Shown: positions 1 through 8,985 of the stretch, one piece after another | Layout: each line of letters starts with the position of its first letter | Position numbering within the stretch: the stretch's first letter is position 1 | Origin: JBDTOX01 sp039933015 | Lineage (GTDB): Bacteria; Pseudomonadota; Gammaproteobacteria; Burkholderiales; Methylophilaceae | Direction: 5' to 3' | Assembly: GCA_039933015.1 (NCBI GenBank) | Contig: JBDTOX010000155.1 | Coordinates: forward strand, 1-42,660 | Length of the DNA stretch: 42,660 bases | Position numbers and translations under genes: made by a program | The notes under the pieces: model-generated | The model's database searches: none | Told to the model about the DNA's origin: nothing | Seen by the model: only the letters and a program-made list of their open reading frames with translations

Positions 1-220
1 AGACTATGGTTATCAATCTTGGTGATTAGTCAGCTTAGAACTGCGCATGATTGGTACTTAATGTTGCTGCCACTTGTGCGGCAGAAAATCGCCTCCACAA
101 TAACGTACGGAATAGTGCACAACTTAACTGGCAGCGTATGGGTGTTATCTGCTAGCTTAAGATTAATTTTTCACGTAGAGTTTCCTAAATAACTAAAACT
201 CCATAGAAAAGGAGCAAGAA

Positions 221-460
221 ATGAACGCAAAAGGGCAGATGCTACAAGACCCATTTTTGAATACCCTGCGCAAAGAACATGTGCCAGTTTCCATTTATCT
301 AGTGAACGGAATCAAATTGCAGGGCCAGATTGATTCTTTTGATCAGTATGTCATCCTGCTTAAAAACACTGTGACTCAAATGGTCTATAAACACGCCATT
401 TCCACAATTGTACCGGGCCGTGCAGTAAGTATCCCTACAAGCCATGCCACCGAAGAATAA
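221..460 (+). CDS. hfq: RNA chaperone Hfq
   Basis: Hexameric Sm-like RNA chaperone that pairs small RNAs with mRNAs in the cytoplasm. The 79-residue protein has the Sm1 motif around residues 25-48 (NGIKLQGQIDSFDQYVILL) and the Sm2 motif YKHAISTIVP near residues 56-65. It has almost no C-terminal tail, as is usual in betaproteobacteria. The ATG at 221 follows an AAGGAG Shine-Dalgarno at about 209-214. It leads the classical hfq-hflX-hflK-hflC order. The 220 bases before it hold no gene I can name. Family assignment is secure. Confidence 0.98.
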   Translation: MNAKGQMLQDPFLNTLRKEHVPVSIYLVNGIKLQGQIDSFDQYVILLKNTVTQMVYKHAISTIVPGRAVSIPTSHATEE

Positions 461-502
461 AGTTAGCGGAATAGTATTTAATCGCAATGTTTGATACACA
501 CT

Positions 503-1645
503 ATGATCGATAGGCCTGGTGGCGGAGATGCCGCCGTGTTGGTAAGTCTTGATTTTGGTGAGCCGGATTACGATGAAAGCCTGCAAGAATTACGGCAGTT
601 GGCTATTAGTGCAGGCATGGATATACGCGCCACAATCGAAGGCCGTCGCCCCAAGCCGGATGCCAAATATTTTATAGGCACCGGTAAAGCAGAAGAACTG
701 GCCGCCACAATGAAAGCTACTGAATCACTGGTAGCTGTTTTTAACCATGATCTCAGCCCATCTCAGCAACGCAATCTGGAACGCTTGCTAGAATGCCGCG
801 TTGCAGACCGTACCGGCCTTATTCTCGATATTTTTGCCCAACGCGCACAGAGCCACGAAGGTAAGCTGCAGGTTGAACTGGCGCAACTGGAACATCTGTC
901 TACCAGGTTGGTCCGTGGTTGGACACACTTGGAGCGGCAAAAGGGTGGTATCGGTATGCGCGGCGGCCCTGGTGAAACACAGCTCGAACTGGATCGCCGC
1001 ATGCTGAGGATTCGCGTGAAGCAATTACGTGAAAAATTGGATAAACTTAAACAGCAGCGCGGTATGCAGCGCCGTTCACGTAAACGCTCTCAAGTGATGT
1101 CCGTATCGCTTGTTGGCTACACGAACGCAGGCAAATCAACCTTGTTTAATCGGCTGACGCAATCGAACGTCTACGAGGCGGACCAGTTGTTTGCCACACT
1201 GGATACTACTTCGCGCAAAATGTATATGCCGGAAAGCGGGCCTATCGTTTTATCAGACACGGTGGGGTTTATTAAGCATTTGCCGCATGCGCTGGTCGAG
1301 GCCTTCGGTGCAACACTGGAAGAGGCTGTGCAGGCGGATCTATTATTGCATGTGGTAGATAGCGCAAGCACTAACCGGGATGAGCAGATTTTGCAGGTAA
1401 ATCGTGTACTGGATGAAATCGGTGCTACACAAGTGCATCAGGTATTGGTATTAAATCAGATTGATCGTATAAGTCTGGAGCCGGGGCTGGAGCGGGACGA
1501 GTATGGTAGAATCTGCAAAATTCGTATTTCTGCCAAGACTGGCGAAGGACTGCATTTGGTGCGGCAGGTATTGGTAGAACATCAGCAGCGTATGGTAGAA
1601 CAGCTGACTGAACAAACATCCAAGCATGCTAGCGCTGTCGCTTAA
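503..1645 (+). CDS. hflX: Ribosome-associated GTPase HflX
   Basis: GTPase that splits or rescues stalled 50S/70S ribosomes under stress. The N-terminal HflX domain is followed by the glycine-rich linker (GGIGMRGGPGETQLE, about residues 148-162), then the GTPase domain with P-loop GYTNAGKS at 205-212, switch II DTVGF, and NQID as the G4 motif. I start at ATG 503 because MIDRPGGGDAAVLVSLDFG matches the usual HflX beginning; an in-frame TTG at 491 would add four residues. Neither start has a strong Shine-Dalgarno, which suggests coupling to hfq. Length about 380 aa is normal. Confidence 0.96.
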   Translation: MIDRPGGGDAAVLVSLDFGEPDYDESLQELRQLAISAGMDIRATIEGRRPKPDAKYFIGTGKAEELAATMKATESLVAVFNHDLSPSQQRNLERLLECRVADRTGLILDIFAQRAQSHEGKLQVELAQLEHLSTRLVRGWTHLERQKGGIGMRGGPGETQLELDRRMLRIRVKQLREKLDKLKQQRGMQRRSRKRSQVMSVSLVGYTNAGKSTLFNRLTQSNVYEADQLFATLDTTSRKMYMPESGPIVLSDTVGFIKHLPHALVEAFGATLEEAVQADLLLHVVDSASTNRDEQILQVNRVLDEIGATQVHQVLVLNQIDRISLEPGLERDEYGRICKIRISAKTGEGLHLVRQVLVEHQQRMVEQLTEQTSKHASAVA

Positions 1646-1670
1646 CAATTAGTTTTATTCGGAGTATTCA

Positions 1671-2855
1671 ATGGCTAACGATCCCGGTTGGGGCAACCGT
1701 AACAATGACGGCCCGCCCGATTTGGACGAAGTATTGCGCCAATTCAGCCGCAAGCTGAATGGCTTGTTTGGTAAATCAGGCAAAGGCGACAATCAGTCCC
1801 CCGACTCCGGAAATAAGAGGTTGGCAGTTTTGCCCATTGTCGGGTTGGTAGCGGTAATCTGGTTTGCCACAGGCTTCTATATTGTCGACCAGGGTTCTCG
1901 AGGTGTAGTTCTGCGTTTCGGCAAGCATGTGGAGACCACCTTGCCTGGGCCGCGCTGGCATATGCCTTACCCGATTGAGACTGTGACGGTGGTCAATATG
2001 GAGCAAGTGCGGACCATTGAAGTCGGTTATCGCTCAGCAGAGGGCGGTTCATCACGCAGCAAGGAGTTGCGTGAGTCCCTCATGCTGACAGATGACGAAA
2101 ACATTATCGATTTGCAATTAGCCGTGCAATATAACCTGAAGAATGTTGAAGAAACGCTTTTTAACAATCGCTCTGCCGAAGAGTCGATGCGCGGCATAGC
2201 TGAAGCCGCAATTCGTCAGGTCGTGGGCAAGAGCAAAATGGATTTTGCCCTATACGAAGGCCGCGAAGAGGTTGCCGTACGTGCCAAGAAGCTCATGCAG
2301 GATATGCTGGATCGTTATAAGTCGGGAATTAATGTCGTTAACGTGACCATGCAGAACGCGCAACCGCCTGAGCAAGTGCAGGCGGCATTTGATGATGCGG
2401 TCAAGGCAGGGCAGGATCTGGAACGGCAAAAGAACGAAGGTCAAGCCTATGCGAATGATGTCATTCCTAAAGCACGTGGTGCGGCTTCACGTCTGCTGGA
2501 AGAAGCCGCCGGTTACAAACTGCGCGTTGAGAATGAGGCGTTGGGTAATGCCAGTCGTTTCAACCAGATACTGACCGAATATCAACGTGCTCCGGAAGTG
2601 ACGCGCCAACGTATGTATCTCGATGCGCAAGAACAAATTTTATCCAGCGTAAGCAAAGTGGTAATTGATCAGAAGAGCGGCAATAGCTTGCTTTACTTGC
2701 CTCTGGATAAGTTACTCAGTGCGACAGGCACTGTTGCGCCCAATGCAAATTCTGCACAGCCAGCACCTGTGCCCGCCACAACACTGCCTGAACTGAATGC
2801 AAATGCCCAACGCTCGCGGGATGCTTTCCGCAGCCGTGATAGGGAGAATAGATAA
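1671..2855 (+). CDS. hflK: FtsH protease modulator HflK
   Basis: Membrane subunit of the HflKC complex that encloses and modulates the FtsH protease. Residues 1-50 are a Gly/Asn/Asp-rich cytoplasmic tail, followed by one transmembrane segment (about 51-72) and a periplasmic SPFH/band 7 domain, a helical arm rich in Glu/Arg/Lys, and a low-complexity Pro/Ala/Asn C-terminus. GGAG lies about 10 nt before ATG 1671. The TAA stop shares its last base with the hflC ATG, so the two subunits are translationally coupled. Length 394 aa is typical. Confidence 0.97.
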   Translation: MANDPGWGNRNNDGPPDLDEVLRQFSRKLNGLFGKSGKGDNQSPDSGNKRLAVLPIVGLVAVIWFATGFYIVDQGSRGVVLRFGKHVETTLPGPRWHMPYPIETVTVVNMEQVRTIEVGYRSAEGGSSRSKELRESLMLTDDENIIDLQLAVQYNLKNVEETLFNNRSAEESMRGIAEAAIRQVVGKSKMDFALYEGREEVAVRAKKLMQDMLDRYKSGINVVNVTMQNAQPPEQVQAAFDDAVKAGQDLERQKNEGQAYANDVIPKARGAASRLLEEAAGYKLRVENEALGNASRFNQILTEYQRAPEVTRQRMYLDAQEQILSSVSKVVIDQKSGNSLLYLPLDKLLSATGTVAPNANSAQPAPVPATTLPELNANAQRSRDAFRSRDRENR

Positions 2856-3730
2856 TGAAGAATTTAGGTGCCGTGCTATTAGGCTTAATTGCAGTCTTGT
2901 TGTTGGCTAGCTTGTCTGCATTCACTGTCGATCAACGTGAATACGCATTGGTGTTCCGTCTGGGCGAAATCATTTCCGTTAAAAAAGCTCCCGGTCTTTA
3001 TTTCAAAGTGCCGATGGTGGATAACGTGCGCTACTTTGATAATCGTATCTTGACGCTGAATTGGGTAGAGCCGGATCGTTTTATCACTAGCGAAAAGAAA
3101 AATGTGCTGGTGGATTCTTTTGTTAAATGGCGCATTACTGATCCAGCCAAATACTATGTTTCAGTCAAAGGCGACGAGCTGCAAGCCGAGCGGCGTTTGT
3201 CACAAACCGTCAATGATGGCCTGCGTGCAGAGTTCGGTAAACGCACAATTCACGACGTGGTTTCTGGCGAGCGTAGCCAGATTATAGAAATTCTGCGTCA
3301 ACGTGCGGACCGCGATTCAAACCAAATGGGTATTCAAGTCCTGGATGTACGTTTGAAAAGAGTGGATTTGCCGCAAGAGGTGAGCGAATCGGTATACCAG
3401 CGTATGGAAGCAGAACGTAAGCGCGTGGCTAATCAGTTGCGTTCGCAAGGTGCGGGCGCTGCTGAAAAAATTCGTGCCGATGCAGATAGGCAACGCGAAA
3501 TCATCATTGCTGAAGCCTTCCGCGAAGCCCAGCGCACTAAAGGTGCGGGTGATGCCAAGGCCTCTGATATATACGCGCAAGCTTATGGTAAAAATCCTGA
3601 GTTTTATTCTTTCTATCGCAGCCTGGAAGCATACCGTAATAGCTTCAAGAGCAAGAGCGATGTGCTGGTGCTGGAGCCCAACTCAGACTTCTTCAAATAC
3701 ATGCGTGATGCCGGTGGGCGCAAGAAGTAA
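2855..3730 (+). CDS. hflC: FtsH protease modulator HflC
   Basis: Partner of HflK in the HflKC complex. One N-terminal transmembrane helix (LGAVLLGLIAVLLLASLSAF, about residues 4-23) anchors a periplasmic SPFH domain (VDQREYALVFRLGEI onward) and a charged helical segment (RMEAERKRVANQLR, then AEKIRADADRQREI). The start overlaps the hflK stop by one base (TAATG). Length 291 aa and domain order are standard. Confidence 0.97.
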   Translation: MKNLGAVLLGLIAVLLLASLSAFTVDQREYALVFRLGEIISVKKAPGLYFKVPMVDNVRYFDNRILTLNWVEPDRFITSEKKNVLVDSFVKWRITDPAKYYVSVKGDELQAERRLSQTVNDGLRAEFGKRTIHDVVSGERSQIIEILRQRADRDSNQMGIQVLDVRLKRVDLPQEVSESVYQRMEAERKRVANQLRSQGAGAAEKIRADADRQREIIIAEAFREAQRTKGAGDAKASDIYAQAYGKNPEFYSFYRSLEAYRNSFKSKSDVLVLEPNSDFFKYMRDAGGRKK

Positions 3731-3733
3731 AAT

Positions 3734-3919
3734 TTGAAAACCACATTTCTGACAGCCTTTGGCTTGATGCTGATTTTGGAAGGGGTGCTGCCATTTTTGG
3801 CACCCAAGGCTTGGCGCCAGACATTTCAGCGCATGATCGAACTTAAAGATGGGCAGCTGCGTTTTGTTGGTCTTGCTTCAATGCTAGTCGGCTTAATCCT
3901 GATGTTTGTGCTTTATTAA
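3734..3919 (+). CDS. DUF2065 (YjeT-type) small inner-membrane protein
   Basis: A 61-residue protein with two hydrophobic helices, about residues 5-24 (LTAFGLMLILEGVLPFL) and 44-61 (FVGLASMLVGLILMFVLY), joined by a short basic loop. This matches DUF2065, called yjeT in Escherichia coli, where it also lies between hflC and purA. The function is unknown; the conserved position suggests a link to HflKC or FtsH, which is inference. The start is a TTG at 3734, four bases after the hflC stop, so translation is probably coupled. Confidence 0.88.
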   Translation: MKTTFLTAFGLMLILEGVLPFLAPKAWRQTFQRMIELKDGQLRFVGLASMLVGLILMFVLY

Positions 3920-3936
3920 ATACATAAAGATTTTTT

Positions 3937-5121
3937 ATGCGTAACTGGCTACTCCCCGAATACATTGAAGACGTGCTGCCCGCAGAAGCCGCACGTATTG
4001 AGCAATTGCGTCGCCGCTTGCTGGATTTGTTCAGAGTGCACGGTTATCAATTTGTTATCCCACCATTGCTGGAATATCTGGAGTCCCTCATTACTGGTGT
4101 TGGCCACGATCTCGATCTGGCTACATTCAAAGTGGTTGATCAGCTAACAGGCAGGTTAATGGGCTTGCGCGCAGATACTACACCGCAAGCCGCGCGAATT
4201 GATGCCCACATGCTGAATAACCAGGGCGTTACCCGGCTGTGTTATGCGGGTAGTGTGTTACGTACAAAACCCGGTGGCTTGGCGCAAACGCGCGAACCCC
4301 TGCAATTAGGCGCCGAGTTGTTTGGTCACGCCGGTGTAGAGAGTGATATGGAGATTCAGCGGCTAATGGTCAAGGCTTTACAGGCTGCCGGCGTTGAATC
4401 CCTGCATATTGACTTTAGCCACGTCGGAATTTTTGGCAATCTGGTTAGCAAGAGCCAAATTGGCAAGCCATTGGAACACGCGCTCTATGCCGCGCTGCAA
4501 AGCAAAGACCAGGCTGCCGTAAGCAGTTTGACTCAAGGCATTGATAAAACGACGCGTGACGCATTGATTAGCCTGACTGCTTTAAATGGCGATGCGCAAA
4601 TTCTAGCCCAGGCAGAAAAATGTTTGCCCGCTACTGCGGAAATTAAGCAAGCATTAAGCGAGTTGCGTCAGGCCAGTGAGCAACTTGCCGATTTGGGTGT
4701 GGATGTGTGTTTTGACTTGGCTGAGTTGCGTGGTTATCACTATCACAGCGGTATGGTGTTCGCGGCTTATGCGCAAGGCTATGCTGGCCCATTGGCATTG
4801 GGTGGGCGCTATGATGAAGTGGGCTCGGCTTTTGGGCGGGCACGTCCGGCTACTGGCTTTAGTCTTGACCTGCGTGGCGTAGTGACAGCCTTGGCGCCGG
4901 CTGAATTACCAAAAGCAATATTTGCCCCTTATAGCAACGGCAGTGGTTCTGATAAATCCGGCTTAGTCGCTAAGGTAAATGAATTACGTGCAGCTGGTCA
5001 GGTGGTGATACAAGAACTGCCTGGGCACGAAACACATCGTAAAGAACTTAATTGCGATCGTAAATTAGTACAGCAGGGTGGCGTTTGGCAAGTAACCGCT
5101 GCACCAGAGTTGTTAAATTAA
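3937..5121 (+). CDS. hisZ: ATP phosphoribosyltransferase regulatory subunit HisZ
   Basis: Catalytically dead histidyl-tRNA-synthetase paralogue that pairs with short-form HisG in the first step of histidine synthesis. The start MRNWLLPEYIEDVLPAEAA, the class II synthetase motif 2-like stretch (CYAGSVLRTKPGGLAQTREP) and the motif 3-like segment (GRYDEVGSAFGRARPATGF) are all present. 394 aa is usual for HisZ and shorter than a true HisRS because the anticodon-binding domain is absent. A hisZ-purA pair is common in betaproteobacteria. Shine-Dalgarno is weak. Confidence 0.95.
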   Translation: MRNWLLPEYIEDVLPAEAARIEQLRRRLLDLFRVHGYQFVIPPLLEYLESLITGVGHDLDLATFKVVDQLTGRLMGLRADTTPQAARIDAHMLNNQGVTRLCYAGSVLRTKPGGLAQTREPLQLGAELFGHAGVESDMEIQRLMVKALQAAGVESLHIDFSHVGIFGNLVSKSQIGKPLEHALYAALQSKDQAAVSSLTQGIDKTTRDALISLTALNGDAQILAQAEKCLPATAEIKQALSELRQASEQLADLGVDVCFDLAELRGYHYHSGMVFAAYAQGYAGPLALGGRYDEVGSAFGRARPATGFSLDLRGVVTALAPAELPKAIFAPYSNGSGSDKSGLVAKVNELRAAGQVVIQELPGHETHRKELNCDRKLVQQGGVWQVTAAPELLN

Positions 5122-5148
5122 TAATTATTAGATTAGACAGAGCACACA

Positions 5149-6471
5149 ATGAACAAGAATGTCGTCGTTATCGGTACCCAATGGGGTGATGAGGGTAAAG
5201 GTAAGATCGTAGACTGGCTCACTGATCACGCACAGGGTGTAGTGCGTTTTCAAGGCGGGCACAATGCAGGACATACGCTAGTCATTGGCCAAGGTGCTTC
5301 GCAACGCGAATACAAACTGAACCTGGTGCCATCCGGCATCGTACGTGAAGGTGTGCAGTGTTATATCGGTAATGGTGTCGTGTTAGATGCTGGCCATTTG
5401 CTGGAAGAGATTACTGGCCTGGAAAAAGAAGGTATTGAAGTCCGCAGCCGCTTAAAAGTAAGCCCTGGCTGCCCTTTGATCTTGGATTGTCACGTTAAAC
5501 TGGATAAAGCCCGTGAAGCTGCACGCGGAATAGACAAGAAAATCGGTACGACAGGTAAAGGTATAGGCCCGACCTATGAGGATAAAGTCGCACGTCGCGC
5601 TCTGCGCGTATATGACTTGTTTTATCCCGAGCGCTTTGCGGAAAAATTAAAGGAAGTATTTGATTATCATAACTTTGTGTTAACCAAATATCTTAATGCA
5701 GAGCCAGCTGATTATCAGGCGCAATTTGATTTATCCATGAAGCAGGCTGAAATTTTACGTCCCATGGTGACAGATATTTCCGCTGCCCTTTATGAAGCCA
5801 ACAAGTCTGGTCAAAATCTGTTGTTTGAAGGTGCGCAGGGCACCTTGCTGGATATAGATCATGGTACTTATCCTTATGTCACTTCATCAAACTGTGTCTC
5901 GGGACAAGCCTCTGCTGGCTCAGGCGTAGGCCCGAATATGCTGCACTACGTACTCGGTATTACCAAGGCTTACACCACGCGCGTAGGCGGCGGTCCATTC
6001 CCTAGCGAGCTGGATATTGAGTCGCTGGATTGCCCTGGCTATCAAATGTCTACCAAAGGCCGTGAAATCGGCACCGTAACCAAGCGTAAACGCCGCTGTG
6101 GCTGGTTTGATGCGGCAGCATTGCGCCGTTCTGCGCGCATCAATGGCCTTACTGGGTTGTGTATTACCAAGCTGGATGTATTGGATGGTATCGCCGAGCT
6201 GGATATATGCACTGGCTATGAGCTGGATGGCAAGGTGGTCGATATGCTGCCTGTAGGCGCAGACGATGTCGCACGCTGCAAGCCGATCTATGAGAGTTTG
6301 CCTGGTTGGAGTGAAAGCACTTTTGGCATCAGCCGTTGGGAAGATTTGCCTGCCAACGCACAGTCTTACCTCAAGCGCCTGGAAGCGCTATGTGAAGTAC
6401 CCGTGGATATTGTGTCTACCGGCCCTGAACGCGATGAGACGATCGTTCTGCGCCATCCATTTGGGGTTTAA
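5149..6471 (+). CDS. purA: Adenylosuccinate synthetase
   Basis: Joins IMP and aspartate with GTP to give adenylosuccinate, the committed step of AMP synthesis. The N-terminal GTQWGDEGKGKIVD (residues 8-21) is the family P-loop and catalytic Asp region; GHNAGHT (around residue 38) carries the catalytic His. GTTGKGIGPTYEDK and FEGAQGTLLDIDHGTYPYVT are also intact. Length 440 aa is normal. The stop is only two bases before the GTG start of the DmrB-like flavoprotein, tying purine synthesis to the C1-cofactor genes in one transcript. Confidence 0.98.
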   Translation: MNKNVVVIGTQWGDEGKGKIVDWLTDHAQGVVRFQGGHNAGHTLVIGQGASQREYKLNLVPSGIVREGVQCYIGNGVVLDAGHLLEEITGLEKEGIEVRSRLKVSPGCPLILDCHVKLDKAREAARGIDKKIGTTGKGIGPTYEDKVARRALRVYDLFYPERFAEKLKEVFDYHNFVLTKYLNAEPADYQAQFDLSMKQAEILRPMVTDISAALYEANKSGQNLLFEGAQGTLLDIDHGTYPYVTSSNCVSGQASAGSGVGPNMLHYVLGITKAYTTRVGGGPFPSELDIESLDCPGYQMSTKGREIGTVTKRKRRCGWFDAAALRRSARINGLTGLCITKLDVLDGIAELDICTGYELDGKVVDMLPVGADDVARCKPIYESLPGWSESTFGISRWEDLPANAQSYLKRLEALCEVPVDIVSTGPERDETIVLRHPFGV

Positions 6472-6473
6472 AC

Positions 6474-7022
6474 GTGAAATCTGTTGAGAAGCCGCGTCTG
6501 GCCTGGGCACTCACAGGCTCCGGGCACTATCTGCGTGAATGCCTGGAAATTATTAGTCAGCTGCAAGACGTTGATCTATTCCTGAGCAAGGCCGCGGCAG
6601 AGATCCTGCAGCAGTATGGCTACAAACATAATGTGGGCCGCGTGTATCAGGACAAAACCGCCAGTTCAGTCCCGGTCGAATTGTTTTATCATGGTGCCTA
6701 CCATACTGCAGTGATTGCACCAGCAACCTCCAACACCGTAGCCAAGATGGTCTGCGGCATCTCAGATAATCTAATTACTAATATCTATGCGCAGGCAGGT
6801 AAATGCCGCGTACCGACTATTGTGTTCGCATGTGATAGCGAGCCGGAAATCGAATCTGAAGCCCCACACGAGCATATGGTAAAAGTTTATCCGCGTCGTA
6901 TTGATCTTGACAACATGGAAAAGCTCAAGACTTTTGAAGAGACAACAGTGGCTGGCGATATGCAGCAGTTGAAAGCAGCGGTTCAGGCGCGGCTAGCATG
7001 TCTGAAAACCTCCTCTTCTTAA
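6474..7022 (+). CDS. dmrB: DmrB-like flavoprotein (putative dihydromethanopterin reductase)
   Basis: Predicted FMN flavoprotein of the Dfp/AfpA superfamily, of the kind that reduces dihydromethanopterin to tetrahydromethanopterin; a Burkholderia DmrB is the characterised bacterial example. Visible features are the N-terminal LAWALTGSGHYLRECLE (flavoprotein nucleotide-binding start) and APATSNTVAKMVCGISDNL (about residues 82-100), the Ala-Thr-Ser-Asn-Thr-Xaa-Ala signature of this flavoprotein fold. The start is GTG two bases after purA. The 3' end overlaps the next gene by 25 nt. The exact substrate is inferred from the family and from the C1-cofactor neighbours. Confidence 0.82.
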   Translation: MKSVEKPRLAWALTGSGHYLRECLEIISQLQDVDLFLSKAAAEILQQYGYKHNVGRVYQDKTASSVPVELFYHGAYHTAVIAPATSNTVAKMVCGISDNLITNIYAQAGKCRVPTIVFACDSEPEIESEAPHEHMVKVYPRRIDLDNMEKLKTFEETTVAGDMQQLKAAVQARLACLKTSSS

Positions 7023-8413
7023 CCGGCAAGCTTGCCGAGAAAAGCCTGCACAAAGTGCTGGCTGGCATGCAGCCCACTGATTTTAAATATCGTGTTGCAC
7101 AGCTTGGAGTCTCGGTAGCGGCTTTAATGACGCCGGAGCTCATTGTGCGGCGATTACCCGATGCGGGAGATGCTGACCGCATTGTGATTCCGGGCCTTTG
7201 TCGTGGCGATTTAACGATGCTGGAAAATAAATACGGCGTGCCTGTCGAACGCGGTCCGGAAGACTTGAAAGACTTGCCCCAGTTTTTTGGCCGTGGCGGC
7301 AAGGCGCCTGATTTGTCTCAATATGACGTCAAAATTTTTGCCGAAATCGTTGAAGCGCCGGAATTGACGGTGGATGGCATTCTTTGGCGTGCCGAGCATT
7401 ATCGTCAACAGGGTGCCGATGTTATCGATATCGGCTGCCTACCCAACACACCTTTCCCGCACCTGCAAGACTCCATTCAAGCGCTCAAAGCCGCTGGTTT
7501 CAAGGTTAGTGTTGATTCATTAAACAGTGACGACTTGCTGCTGGCTGGCAAAGCAGGGGCTGATTATCTTTTAAGCCTTACCGAAAAAACTTTATGGATA
7601 GCTGACGAAGTCGCTTCTACGCCAATATTGATTCCGGCTAAGCCTGGGAATATGGCTTCACTTTATCGCACTATCGATGCCATGCAAAAAAAAGGCAGGG
7701 CATTCATTGCGGATGCCATTCTTGATCCCATCCCTTTTGGCTTCACTGAATCTATTGTGCGCTATCAGAAACTACGTAAACGCCACCCTGATATCCAGAT
7801 CATGATGGGCGTTGGCAACCTGACTGAACTCACCGATGCTGATACCACCGGCATCAATGCCATACTGTTTGGCATTATCAGCGAGTTGGGGCTGAACGCT
7901 GTGTTAGCGACTTCCGTGAGTCCGCATGCCATTAACGCAGTGAGCGAGGCTGATATTGCCAGACGTGTGATGTATGCGGCGCGTGAGGATAGACGCCTGC
8001 CGCGAGACTACAGTGACGGTTTACTGGGGCTGCATGATCGCCGCCCGTTTACCTATAGCGCTGAAGAAATTGCTGAGATTGCAGCACAAATCAAAGACCC
8101 CAGCTTTCGTATCCAGCTAAGCGAAGAGGGCATGAATATCTACAATCGCGACGGCCTGCACCAGGAAACCGATCCCTTCAGGCTTTATCCTCATCTGAAA
8201 GTGGATAATGATGCTTCCCATGCCTTTTATCTGGGTGTGGAGCTGGCGCGCGCGCAAATTGCCTGGCAATTGAAAAAGCGCTATAACCAGGATGAAGAGC
8301 TGCAATGGGGCTGTAATACTCCCAAAAAAGACGCGGAAGGACGCGTGGCACACCGTGATGCTTCGCTCAAGGAGCGGCGTGCCAGGAGAAACAAGGCCGA
8401 GGAGACAGGTTGA
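6998..8413 (+). CDS. Dihydropteroate-synthase-like protein (DUF6513 / TIGR00284 type)
   Basis: A 471-residue protein with an N-terminal DUF6513-like part (residues 1 to about 130) and a TIM-barrel pterin-binding domain resembling dihydropteroate synthase (ADVIDIGCLPNTPFP, VSVDSLNSDDLLLAGKAGADYLLSL). Homologues occur in archaea and in H4MPT-dependent methylotrophs and are associated with methanopterin synthesis, probably the step joining the pterin to the aryl moiety. That step is inference here. ATG 6998 lies inside the end of the flavoprotein gene; the stop TGA overlaps the next TTG start. It is not folP, which is about 280 aa. Confidence 0.83.
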   Translation: MSENLLFLTGKLAEKSLHKVLAGMQPTDFKYRVAQLGVSVAALMTPELIVRRLPDAGDADRIVIPGLCRGDLTMLENKYGVPVERGPEDLKDLPQFFGRGGKAPDLSQYDVKIFAEIVEAPELTVDGILWRAEHYRQQGADVIDIGCLPNTPFPHLQDSIQALKAAGFKVSVDSLNSDDLLLAGKAGADYLLSLTEKTLWIADEVASTPILIPAKPGNMASLYRTIDAMQKKGRAFIADAILDPIPFGFTESIVRYQKLRKRHPDIQIMMGVGNLTELTDADTTGINAILFGIISELGLNAVLATSVSPHAINAVSEADIARRVMYAAREDRRLPRDYSDGLLGLHDRRPFTYSAEEIAEIAAQIKDPSFRIQLSEEGMNIYNRDGLHQETDPFRLYPHLKVDNDASHAFYLGVELARAQIAWQLKKRYNQDEELQWGCNTPKKDAEGRVAHRDASLKERRARRNKAEETG

Positions 8414-8985
8414 TTTACGAAACTATCCTGATCAGTGTAGATGCAGAGAATAATCCGCATATTGCCCCTTTCGGTGTCCGTGAACGTGATGGGCTGATAC
8501 TCATAGCTCCATTTCGGCCTTCGACTAGTCTGGATAATCTCCTGAGCAGCCGCAACGCTGTATTGAATCTAACGGACGATGTTCGTGTATTTGCCGGAGC
8601 GCTGACTGGCAGGCGCGAGTGGCCGGTATATGAAGCAGAAAAAATCAAGGGTTTTGTACTGGGCACAGCGTTAGCGCACCGAGAACTGGAGCTGGTAGAA
8701 GTCAAGGAAGATACTACGCGCCCAGAGCTTTATTTTCGTGTGGTGCATGAGGTCAATCATGCGCCATTCCGCGGATTTAACCGTGCCCAGGCGGCAGTAG
8801 TTGAACTGGCGGTATTAGTAAGCCGCTTGCATATGCTGCCTATAGCAAAGGTGGATGCTGAAGTCGCTTACCTGACCATTGCCATTGAAAAAACCGCAGG
8901 GGAACGTGAGCGCGAAGCCTGGGGCTGGTTAATAGAACGGATAGAAAACCACAAGGCAGCCATCTCGGGAGGGAATCTGGCATGA
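8410..8985 (+). CDS. DUF447 protein, FMN-binding split-barrel-like
   Basis: A 191-residue DUF447 member. The N-terminal half (ETILISVDAENNPHIAPFGVRERDG) resembles a flavin-reductase/PNPOx split barrel that may bind FMN. Homologues occur in archaea and in H4MPT-using methylotrophs, always near C1-cofactor genes; no reaction is established. The TTG start at 8410 overlaps the previous stop (TTGA) and is preceded by GAGGAGACAGG, a strong Shine-Dalgarno that decides the start. The 3' end overlaps mfnB by ATGA. Confidence 0.8.
   Translation: MIYETILISVDAENNPHIAPFGVRERDGLILIAPFRPSTSLDNLLSSRNAVLNLTDDVRVFAGALTGRREWPVYEAEKIKGFVLGTALAHRELELVEVKEDTTRPELYFRVVHEVNHAPFRGFNRAQAAVVELAVLVSRLHMLPIAKVDAEVAYLTIAIEKTAGEREREAWGWLIERIENHKAAISGGNLA

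Noticed and set aside
1..192. Frame 1 is open from the left edge to a TAA at 190-192 (about 63 codons).
   Set aside because: The translation has no family resemblance I recognise and does not look like the end of der or another gene usually before hfq. Left uncalled.
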